Assembly: GCA_050305635.1 (NCBI GenBank)
Contig: JBNLFS010000148.1
Coordinates: forward strand, 5,179-69,178
Length of the DNA: 64,000 bases
From: Thiodiazotropha sp050305635
GTDB lineage: Bacteria; Pseudomonadota; Gammaproteobacteria; Chromatiales; Chromatiaceae
Direction of reading: 5' to 3'
The notes beneath the pieces were generated by a model that saw nothing but the letters and a program-made list of their open reading frames with translations, did no database searches and was not told the DNA's origin. Positions 1-8,039 of this stretch are shown piece by piece. Position numbers and translations under genes: made by a program. The first letter of the stretch is position 1; every line of letters begins with the position of its first letter.

Positions 1-314
1 TTTCGCGGCATCAATTGCCTGAATGGTGGCTTCCGCATTATTTTTCACTTTGGCCTGTATGTTGTAGTTCCTGTCACCGCCGAAGTCGCGGTGTATTGAG
101 TGTTGTAGAGCGCGGAAGCGCTATTCCGGAGCATAACCCTTGCCGCTGGAAAACCGGTCTGGCCGGACGGTATTTCGAGGGGCCGCTCAACGGGTAACCA
201 AGCCCCGATTCGGCTATCCTCTCTATAAACCCTGGACCGCGTCAAACAGGCTCAATAAACATCCGGATTGACCTAATCATCCCAATCAGGCCCGGAGAAC
301 AAGAAACGAACCCA
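1..314. other. Left-edge region without a complete gene
   Basis: No complete gene is visible here. On the minus strand a 40-codon frame is open from about position 120 to the left edge. It reads plausibly as protein (it includes DFGGDRNYNIQAKVKNN) but has no ATG, only a GTG at 48..46 without a clear ribosome site. It could be the start of a gene lying to the left, or a gene remnant. The rest is presumably the leader of the FIST gene; a GGAGA about 16 bases before its ATG is a poor ribosome site. Confidence 0.2.
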
Positions 315-1445
315 ATGGCACATCTTCTGCACACCGAATGTATCGCCTCAACCGAGGTTTCCCAGCAGCTCGCGCAATGGCGCCAGGCCGATCCCGGCTC
401 GGGCATTCTTGCCCTGGTCGCGGAACAGGATCAATCCTCAATCCCTCGGCTGCAGGACCTCTGTCGGGACATTGGCCTGCCACTGTTCGGGGCGGTGTTT
501 CCCGAGATCCATTTCAACGGCCATTTCTTTCGCAACGGGGCCCTGCTGATCCGGCTGAACCCCATGTCCGATTACGCCAAACTCATCGAATGGGCGGAAT
601 CTCCGGATGATCAGACGGCACAGATCGTCACGGCCTCGGATGCCATCCGCAACCGTCTGGTGCCCGACCAGTCCAGCACCCTGCTGATGCTGTTCGACGC
701 CCTGGTGCCCAATATCGGCAGTCTGCTCGAATCCTTCTACCTGCAGCTCGCGGAATCGGTCCACTATGCCGGCGCCAACGCCGGCAGCGAAACCTTTCAG
801 CCGATGCCCTGCCTGTTCGACGATCAACGGCTGATCGGCAACGGACTCTTACTGCTGTTGCTGCGACCCCACGATGGGGCGGTGCTCGAGCACGGCTACC
901 AGGTCCCGGATCAACTGATCGTCGCCACCTCGACGGAGGGCAATCGGATCATCAGCATCGGCTGGCAACCCGCTTTCGATGTCTACCGGGAACATATCCA
1001 CTCCCTGTACGGAATTGATGTGACCCCGGAGAATTTCTACGACTACGCTGTGCACTTTCCATTCGGCATTCTGCGCGCCGATGAGGAGGTGCTGGTGCGG
1101 ATACCCGTCGCCCTGGAACCGGACGGTTCCCTGTTCTGCGTCGGTGAGGTACCGGAACACGTGGTGCTGACCCTGCTCGAGGCGCCACAGGGCGAAGCCC
1201 TGCAGACCGACCGGCTGCTCGCATCACGCCTGGGAGGTCAGACCCCCTCGCTGCTCACCTTCTACTGCGCCGGGCGCAGGATGCACCTGGGAGAAACTCA
1301 AGCCGCGGAAGAGCTGCAACACCTGCAGACCCATCTGAGCGCAACGAACCTGTTCGGCGCCCTCTCCCTGGGTGAGATCGGCAGTTCCCAGCGGGGCGGA
1401 TACCCCCTGTTTCACAACGCCACGCTGGTGTGCATGAAATTCTGA
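315..1445 (+). CDS. FIST-domain sensory protein
   Basis: 376-residue cytoplasmic protein with no signal peptide or membrane segment. The fold pattern is FIST_N (about 25–210) followed by FIST_C (about 215–360). The N-terminal part has the family's typical FGAVFPEIHFNG and NGALLIRL stretches, and the C-terminal part carries YAVHFPFGIL and SLGEIGSS. FIST domains are predicted small-ligand (often amino-acid) sensors found alone or fused to signalling modules. The stop codon is followed after one base by the ATG of the GGDEF/EAL gene, so the two are almost certainly co-translated; the inferred role is sensory input for that c-di-GMP enzyme. The ligand cannot be told from sequence. Confidence 0.85.
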   Translation: MAHLLHTECIASTEVSQQLAQWRQADPGSGILALVAEQDQSSIPRLQDLCRDIGLPLFGAVFPEIHFNGHFFRNGALLIRLNPMSDYAKLIEWAESPDDQTAQIVTASDAIRNRLVPDQSSTLLMLFDALVPNIGSLLESFYLQLAESVHYAGANAGSETFQPMPCLFDDQRLIGNGLLLLLLRPHDGAVLEHGYQVPDQLIVATSTEGNRIISIGWQPAFDVYREHIHSLYGIDVTPENFYDYAVHFPFGILRADEEVLVRIPVALEPDGSLFCVGEVPEHVVLTLLEAPQGEALQTDRLLASRLGGQTPSLLTFYCAGRRMHLGETQAAEELQHLQTHLSATNLFGALSLGEIGSSQRGGYPLFHNATLVCMKF

Positions 1446-1446
1446 G

Positions 1447-4044
1447 ATGAACCAGGAGCGCATTCTATCCATCCTGTATGACATCTCGCTGGTCATCGGC
1501 GCCGCGGAGCAGGTCAATTCCCTGCTCCTGAAGGTGCTGCAGCGACTGATATTTCATACCGGATACCCCTGCGGCCTGGTGTTGCAGCAGAAGCACCTGA
1601 GCGATCTTTCCGAAGCAGATCGCTCATTTCGCTTACGCACCAGCGTCGGCGATCACCGCCTGACACCCTGGATCAACCAGTCTCTACAGATCCCTAAGCC
1701 GCTGACCGAGGCCGGTTGCCATCGGGATATTCAGCAACACCTGGAAGGACTGCCTTTCAAACCGGGCTACTACCGCAATCTGATCAGCCTGAAGATCCCC
1801 GGATATGGCCTGGTGCTGCTGCTGACACCGGTGGGGGCACCCCCATCGGTACCCTTCCACGAGGTCTTCAAACCGGTGATGGCCAACTTCGCCAAGGCCA
1901 TCCAGCTGTGTCAACGCAATGAGGATTTCACCGCGCACCTGATCGCCGACCGGGACAAGGCGCGGGAGGCCAACACCCGCTTCCGCCATGCCATGGACAA
2001 CACCCAGGATGCGATCTACCTGATCGACCCGGTCGAGATGCGCTTCGTGGATTTTAATCGCCAGGGGTATGAGTCCCTGGGCTACACCCCGGATGAACTG
2101 CTCAACAGAGGCCCCTCGGATATTAAACCCGAGGTCACCGAGGAGCAGCTGAGAAGCCTGTTCGACGAGGTCATCGAGACCGGTATCGATTTCAGCCTTA
2201 AGACCAGCCACCAACGCAAGGATGGCTCGGTCTTCCCCGTGGAGGTCCACCTCAACGCCCTCAAGCAGGAGGGCAACCCGGCGATCCTGATCGCCGTGGT
2301 CCGCGATGTCACGGAACGTAAAAAATACGAAGACGCCTTGTTCAACGAGAAAGAGCGCGCCCTGGTGACCCTGCAATCGATCGGTGACGCGGTGATCACC
2401 ACCGACCGAGAGGGTCGTATCGAGTATATGAATCCGGTGGCGGAAACCCTCACTGGCTATCAGCTCCAGGAGGTGGCCGGACGGACCCTGGATCGCGCCT
2501 TCAAGATCATCGACGAGACCACCCGGGAACCGGCCGTCAATCCCATCGATGCCTGCCTGGCCAGTGGTGAGGTGATCAGCCTGGGCAGTCACAGCCTGAT
2601 CATCGCCCGGGACGGTCGCGAGATCGCCATTGAGGATTCCGCGGCACCGATCCGCAAGCGCAATGGCCAGGTAATCGGTGTGGTGATGGTCTTCCATGAC
2701 GTCTCCCGGGCCCGGGAAATGGCCCAGAAACTCTCCTGGCAGGCCAGTCACGACAGCATGACCGGCTTGGTCAACCGGGCGGAGTTCGAGTATCGCCTGA
2801 GCCATCTTCTGGACCAGGCCCGGGAAGAAGGCGGCCGCCACGCCATGCTCTATCTCGACCTGGATCAGTTCAAGGTGGTCAACGACACCTCGGGCCATGT
2901 AGCGGGTGACGAACTGCTCAAACAGTTGGCGGTCATGATGAATGAACTGGTGCGCGACAGCGATACCCTGGCCCGACTGGGTGGCGACGAGTTTGGGGTG
3001 CTGCTTACCCACTGTGACCTGAGCCACGCCCATCGGCTCGCCAACCTGCTGCGGGAAAAGATTCGCGAGTACCGCTTCATCTGGCAGGACAAGCTGTTCG
3101 AGGTCGGCGTCAGCGTGGGCATCGTGGAGATCACCGAAGAACCGGGCGACATTACGTTGATCCTCAGCCATGCGGACATCGCCTGTTACGCGGCCAAGGA
3201 CGCGGGACGTAACCGGGTGCATGTGTTCAAGCCCGATGACGACGAACTGATGCAGCGGCACAGCGAAATGCTCTGGGTGTCGAAGCTCACCCAGGCCATG
3301 GAGCAGGATCGGTTGGAACTCTACTGTCAGGCCATCGTCCCCACCACGCCCGGGAAGGCGGAGCCGATCGAATGGTACGAGATTCTGCTGCGCCTGAGGG
3401 ACGCACAGGGGCACCTGGTGCCCCCGGGCGCTTTCATCCCCGCTGCGGAACGCTACAATCTGATGCCTGCGGTGGATCATTGGGTGATCGCCCATGCCTT
3501 CGAGAATCTGCAGCGTATGGGGGCTCGCGAGGAGACACGCCGCTTCCACATCTCCATCAACCTGTCCGGCGCCTCACTCAACCAGGAGGACACCGTGCCC
3601 TTCATCCTCAATCAGGCGGAGGCCTTTCAGATCGACCCGGACCAGGTCTGCTTCGAGATCACGGAAACCGCGGCCATCTCCAATCTGATCAAGGCCTATC
3701 GCCTGATGCACGACCTCAAGGAACAGGGCTTCCGTTTCGCCCTGGACGATTTCGGCACCGGGGTGAGTTCATTCAACTATCTGAAAAACCTGCCGGTGGA
3801 CTATCTCAAGATCGACGGCAGTTTCGTGCGCGACATGCTGAACGATTCGGTGGACGAGGCGATGGTGGAGATGATCAACCAGATCGGACACGTGATGGGC
3901 ATCCGCACCATCGCGGAGTATGTGGAGAGCGGGGAGATCCTGACGGCCCTGATTCACAAGGGCATCGATTTCGCTCAGGGCTTCCACCTCCATCATCCGG
4001 TGGCGATGGATTCGATCTGTCGTCATGTGACTATGGGGGACTAG
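1447..4044 (+). CDS. PAS/GGDEF/EAL c-di-GMP turnover protein
   Basis: 865-residue cytoplasmic protein. A GAF-like N-terminal region (about 15–150) is followed by two PAS domains (about 178–295 and 300–425), GGDEF (about 440–600) and EAL (about 610–855). The cyclase motif is intact, with GGDEF at residues 512–516 in RLGGDEFGVLL. The phosphodiesterase motif is EIL at 645–647, a tolerated variant of EAL, and the metal-site DDFGTG begins at 767. Both activities are therefore possible, and which one dominates cannot be read from sequence. It follows the FIST gene by one base, suggesting a sensor–output pair. It converges with the next c-di-GMP gene on the minus strand with only 10 bases between the stops. 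Confidence 0.92.
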   Translation: MNQERILSILYDISLVIGAAEQVNSLLLKVLQRLIFHTGYPCGLVLQQKHLSDLSEADRSFRLRTSVGDHRLTPWINQSLQIPKPLTEAGCHRDIQQHLEGLPFKPGYYRNLISLKIPGYGLVLLLTPVGAPPSVPFHEVFKPVMANFAKAIQLCQRNEDFTAHLIADRDKAREANTRFRHAMDNTQDAIYLIDPVEMRFVDFNRQGYESLGYTPDELLNRGPSDIKPEVTEEQLRSLFDEVIETGIDFSLKTSHQRKDGSVFPVEVHLNALKQEGNPAILIAVVRDVTERKKYEDALFNEKERALVTLQSIGDAVITTDREGRIEYMNPVAETLTGYQLQEVAGRTLDRAFKIIDETTREPAVNPIDACLASGEVISLGSHSLIIARDGREIAIEDSAAPIRKRNGQVIGVVMVFHDVSRAREMAQKLSWQASHDSMTGLVNRAEFEYRLSHLLDQAREEGGRHAMLYLDLDQFKVVNDTSGHVAGDELLKQLAVMMNELVRDSDTLARLGGDEFGVLLTHCDLSHAHRLANLLREKIREYRFIWQDKLFEVGVSVGIVEITEEPGDITLILSHADIACYAAKDAGRNRVHVFKPDDDELMQRHSEMLWVSKLTQAMEQDRLELYCQAIVPTTPGKAEPIEWYEILLRLRDAQGHLVPPGAFIPAAERYNLMPAVDHWVIAHAFENLQRMGAREETRRFHISINLSGASLNQEDTVPFILNQAEAFQIDPDQVCFEITETAAISNLIKAYRLMHDLKEQGFRFALDDFGTGVSSFNYLKNLPVDYLKIDGSFVRDMLNDSVDEAMVEMINQIGHVMGIRTIAEYVESGEILTALIHKGIDFAQGFHLHHPVAMDSICRHVTMGD

Positions 4045-4054
4045 CAGGCTGTTT

Positions 4055-7000
4055 TTATGACGACAGCACCAGTGCTTCGAATTCCTTGATCTCCATCGGC
4101 CTGCTGAACAGATAGCCTTGGAACACAGGACAGCCATGCTCCTGCAGGAATGATTTCTGCGCTTGGTTCTCCACCCCCTCAGCGATGATCTTCAGATTCA
4201 GACTGGAAGATAGATTAATGATGGTCTCAACCACAACGGCATCGTTCGGATTGTCGGGTAGATTGCGTATAAAGGAGCGGTCGATCTTGATCTCATCGAG
4301 GGGCAAGCGGGTCAGGTAAGAGAGCGAGGAGTAGCCGGTACCGAAGTCATCCATCGCGATCCCCACTCCCAGGGCCTTGAGCGCCAGCATCTTTTCGATG
4401 GCGTATTGTACATCATCGATAACCAGACTCTCGGTCAGCTCGAGCTTGAGCCGATCGGGTGGCGCGCCACTCTGAGTCAGCGCCCGCTCGACCTGGAGGA
4501 CAAAGTCCCGCTGACGGAACTGCAGTTCACTGACATTGACCGCCAGCTCCAGCCCCCTCAGACGGGGATTCTCCGCCCATTGCGCCAGTTGCCAACAGGC
4601 GTGCTCCAGCACCCATTGGCCGATGGGCAGAATCAAACCGGTCTCCTCGGCCAGGGGTATAAATTCATCGGGCGGCACCAGTCCGCGATCCGGATTGCGC
4701 CAGCGTAGCAGGGCTTCAGCGGAGACTATACCCTGTTGGGTGTGGTACTGGGCCTGGTAATAGAGGGCAAACTCTTCCCGCTGGATCCCGCCATGCAACG
4801 AAGATTCAATACTCGCGCGGGCGGCCAGACTTGCCTGCATCTCGGGATCAAAAAAACGCAGGGTGTTACGGCCCGCCGTCTTTGCCTGGTACATGGCGAT
4901 ATCGGCATGCTTGAGCAGGTCATCCACACCGGCCTCTTGTCCGGAGAAAAGCGCAATCCCGATACTGGAGGTACTGTGGTGCACATGATCGGCCAGGAGA
5001 TAGGGTTCGCTCAGATGCACCAGCACCTTTTCGCCGATCAGTTTAGCCTGGGCCGCCGCCTCCCCGGGAAGCTCATGCAGATCCTCCAGCATAATCACGA
5101 ATTCATCGCCGCCGAGACGTGAAATGGTATCCCCTTCACGCACGCATCGGATGAGGCGTTTGGCCACCTCGACCAGCAGCAGATCGCCGACATCATGGCC
5201 ACTGGTGTCGTTGAGAATCTTGAAATTGTCCAGATCGATGAACAGCAGTGCACCCAGGCGGTGGCTGCGCGTGCTGCCGATCATGGCCTGATGCAGCCGG
5301 TCCATCAGCAACCTGCGATTCGGGAGTTCTGTCAGCAGGTCATAGAATGCCAGGTGCTCGATCTGTCGCTGCGCCTCCCTGCGTTCGGTGATATCGGTCA
5401 TGGTGCCGACATAGTGAGTCACCTCACTCTGATTGTTCGTTACCGCGGTAATGTTCAACCAGACCAGAAACTCCTCGCCGTTTTTGCGCCGGTTCCAGAT
5501 CTCGCCCTGCCAAACCCCTTCCTGGTCAATCGACCGCCACATGTCAACGAAGAAGCGCCGGTCATGACGAAAGGATTTGAGCAGCCGGGGTGTGTCACCA
5601 ATCACCTCTTGCGCTGAATAGCCCGTCATGTCACTGAAGGCCCCATTGACGCGCAGAATCCTCTGCTCCACGTCGGTGATGAGGATACCCTCCTGCGCCT
5701 CGAATGCGGTCGCGGCGATGCGGATCTGCTCCTCGGCCTGATGGTGCTGCTGCCGCCCACGCAGGATCGTGATACCGAAAGCCAGATCCTCGCTCAACTC
5801 CGCAAGCAGGCGTCGATCCTCCTCCGCAAAAGCAGACGACGTCCCTGAATAGATACACAGCACGCCGAAGACAAACTCTGTCTCGCTCTTCAACGGCAGA
5901 ACAAGACAGGCGCGAAAACCGCGTTCGAGCGCCGCTCCCCGCCACGCCTCGGCCCTGGGGTCCGTCATGAAATCATCGATCCCATCGATAATCCCAAGCT
6001 TAAGCGCGGTATCGACCGGACCTCCCCCCCGGCGTGTGTCCAAGGCGCGACAAACGGGCAGCTGATCAAGATAGCGAGACTCGTGGCCTGCCCAGGCAAA
6101 GGGATCCACTCTCCCCTCCTCGCCCGTCACGGCATATCCGACCCAGGCCATGAGATAGCCCGCCTCGATACAGATGGTCCGGCAGATCGACTCGACCAGT
6201 GAGTGCTCATCCTCAGCACGCACCAGAATCTGGTTGCACTCGCTGAGAGCCCGCAGTTCCCGATTCAGTCGATGCAGTTTTTCCTCGGCGAGTTTTCGCC
6301 CTGTGATGTCCTGGTAAGTGCCAATCCGTGCGATTTCACGGCCCTGGTCATCGAACACTTTTTCCCACCGAAGGTTCACCCAACGGAGGCTTCCGTCGGT
6401 TCGCAGAATGCGGAACTCCAGACTGGACTCACCCGGTTCAGCCGTCGGCGCTTCGAGGGCGTCGCGCAGCAGTGAGCGATCATCGGGGTGTACCCAGGAC
6501 AGGCCCACTTCGTCCACCGGCGGATGAGGTTCGCAACCCAGGATATTGAACATTTCATCCGACCAGAAGATCTCACCGCTTAGCAAGTCGTGGCGCCAAT
6601 TGCCCAGATGGGCGATACCCTGGGCCTTGAGCAGAAGATCCTGGCTCTCCTGTACCGTCTCCAGCATGGCATTGAAACTGTTGCCGAGACGCGCCACCTC
6701 ATCATTGCCGACCGTGGCGACCCGAAAGGAGTAATCAGCTTGGGTTCGCACATGCTCGGCAGCCTGGCTCAGGGTCTCGATGGGCCGGACGATCATGCGT
6801 CTGAGGATCGCCAATTGCCCCAAGGTGGCGCCCAACAGGATCAGCACCCCTGCGCTGAACACTGTGAGCAGTTGCTGCGTCTGCTCGTTCAGCTGGGTCA
6901 GCCCCATGACGATACGCAGATACGCTTCGTTCGGCAGGATCTGAAACAGTTCCACTCGGTCCGCCTCGAGGTAGACCCCCTGGGGTTTATCCGGCAGGGG

Positions 7001-7321
7001 CGCCAGCGCCTCCCTCGCTTCGCGGTTGTAGCCGGCGAGAATCCGCCCGTTGTTCAGGTAGAGCACCACTTCCATGATCTCGGGGTTGGAACCCAGGGTA
7101 TTCAAAATCTCCTGAGCCCGATGGGGATCTTCGAAGGCAACCGCGGCATCCGTCCCCACCGAGACCAGTTCGGCATAGGGCTCCATGATCCGTAAGGCCC
7201 GCTCTTCCTGGGTCAGCGACTGATAGATCGCCAATCCGCCCGCCGCTATGACAAATGCGAACAGAACCGAACCCCAGAGCACCAGGGCCAGCCTTTTCTG
7301 TATGTCGAGTCGACGGTACAT
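4055..7321 (-). CDS. YfiN-like CHASE8–HAMP–PAS–GAF–PAS–GGDEF–EAL protein
   Basis: 1088-residue inner-membrane c-di-GMP enzyme. TM1 (about 12–32) and TM2 (about 150–172) flank a periplasmic domain with the CHASE8-type pattern of YfiN (PYAELVSVGTDAAVAFEDPH). HAMP (about 175–230), PAS, GAF, PAS, GGDEF and EAL domains follow. GGDEF is intact at 737–741 and EAL at 869–871 (EALLRWR). In Pseudomonas the YfiN cyclase is held off by periplasmic YfiR; here the yfiR-like gene lies just upstream with a 2-base gap, which supports the same partnership. Unlike classic YfiN it carries extra PAS/GAF sensors and an EAL domain, so it may also degrade c-di-GMP. Confidence 0.9.
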   Translation of the reverse strand: MYRRLDIQKRLALVLWGSVLFAFVIAAGGLAIYQSLTQEERALRIMEPYAELVSVGTDAAVAFEDPHRAQEILNTLGSNPEIMEVVLYLNNGRILAGYNREAREALAPLPDKPQGVYLEADRVELFQILPNEAYLRIVMGLTQLNEQTQQLLTVFSAGVLILLGATLGQLAILRRMIVRPIETLSQAAEHVRTQADYSFRVATVGNDEVARLGNSFNAMLETVQESQDLLLKAQGIAHLGNWRHDLLSGEIFWSDEMFNILGCEPHPPVDEVGLSWVHPDDRSLLRDALEAPTAEPGESSLEFRILRTDGSLRWVNLRWEKVFDDQGREIARIGTYQDITGRKLAEEKLHRLNRELRALSECNQILVRAEDEHSLVESICRTICIEAGYLMAWVGYAVTGEEGRVDPFAWAGHESRYLDQLPVCRALDTRRGGGPVDTALKLGIIDGIDDFMTDPRAEAWRGAALERGFRACLVLPLKSETEFVFGVLCIYSGTSSAFAEEDRRLLAELSEDLAFGITILRGRQQHHQAEEQIRIAATAFEAQEGILITDVEQRILRVNGAFSDMTGYSAQEVIGDTPRLLKSFRHDRRFFVDMWRSIDQEGVWQGEIWNRRKNGEEFLVWLNITAVTNNQSEVTHYVGTMTDITERREAQRQIEHLAFYDLLTELPNRRLLMDRLHQAMIGSTRSHRLGALLFIDLDNFKILNDTSGHDVGDLLLVEVAKRLIRCVREGDTISRLGGDEFVIMLEDLHELPGEAAAQAKLIGEKVLVHLSEPYLLADHVHHSTSSIGIALFSGQEAGVDDLLKHADIAMYQAKTAGRNTLRFFDPEMQASLAARASIESSLHGGIQREEFALYYQAQYHTQQGIVSAEALLRWRNPDRGLVPPDEFIPLAEETGLILPIGQWVLEHACWQLAQWAENPRLRGLELAVNVSELQFRQRDFVLQVERALTQSGAPPDRLKLELTESLVIDDVQYAIEKMLALKALGVGIAMDDFGTGYSSLSYLTRLPLDEIKIDRSFIRNLPDNPNDAVVVETIINLSSSLNLKIIAEGVENQAQKSFLQEHGCPVFQGYLFSRPMEIKEFEALVLSS

Positions 7322-7323
7322 GG

Positions 7324-7884
7324 CTACCGCAACCGCCTGAGTTTACCGTTGTCGATAACGGAGTCGCTGACCTCCAGCACCTTGGTCTGGATCGACAGGG
7401 AAGCCGCTTTCGCCTGGTCAAGATTCACATGCAAGCCCACCGTACCGACCACTTCGAAACGGATCATCCCACCTTCCTGCAGAAATCCCGGGGCATTGCT
7501 CACGGTCAGCACCGGCCAATGACCGAGGCCGGTCAGCGCGGCACGGCGTGAGGCACTGACTTGATAGGCCACATAGACGATGTGGCAAAGGCGCAAATCC
7601 TCCGAATCCTTGGTACGTAGTAAGGCAAACGAGCGCCCCTGCTCGGTTCGCCCGGCAAACGTGCGTTCAAGCAGGTTACCGAATGGATCCTTACCCAGGA
7701 CACAGATTGTCCAGGGACTTTCAGGGGTGGCAAAACTCGTCTCAGGCCAGTTCACATAACGGGTAAAATTGCGCAGAAAGGCCGCCTCGATCGCCCAGGG
7801 GTCGGATTGCCGGCTCTCCTGAGAGAGCCCGCAGGGCGAAGCACAAAGCATCAGGATCAACAAAATAATCGGCTGGCAGCGCAT
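7324..7884 (-). CDS. YfiR-family periplasmic regulator (DUF4154)
   Basis: 186 residues with an N-terminal signal peptide (hydrophobic about 6–20, cleavage near GLS-QE). The mature part shows the YfiR/DUF4154 pattern: AAFLRNFTRYVNWP near the start, then WTICVLGKDPFG, HIVYVA, GMIRFEVVGTVGLHVNLDQA. The family includes the periplasmic repressor of the YfiN cyclase. The stop is 2 bases from the start of the CHASE8/GGDEF/EAL gene and a TonB-dependent receptor gene lies 155 bases upstream on the same strand, so the three may form one transcription unit. Inferred role: relay of an envelope signal to the cyclase. Confidence 0.88.
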   Translation of the reverse strand: MRCQPIILLILMLCASPCGLSQESRQSDPWAIEAAFLRNFTRYVNWPETSFATPESPWTICVLGKDPFGNLLERTFAGRTEQGRSFALLRTKDSEDLRLCHIVYVAYQVSASRRAALTGLGHWPVLTVSNAPGFLQEGGMIRFEVVGTVGLHVNLDQAKAASLSIQTKVLEVSDSVIDNGKLRRLR

Positions 7885-8039
7885 TAGAAATCATCCACCC
7901 ATGCCAAGGCATCCCGACACGCCTCGTTGAGTCTGAGCACGATGACCCTCCATCGCACAGGCGATACTCCTATGGCAATGTCGGCTTGATGTTGTCAACG
8001 ACCTGGCCATCCTCTGAACATCTGGTGAAAAAATCGGGC

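Noticed and set aside
4045..4053. CAGGCTGTT between two convergent genes as another MITE end
   Set aside because: Only nine bases match the element's terminus; nothing beyond agrees.
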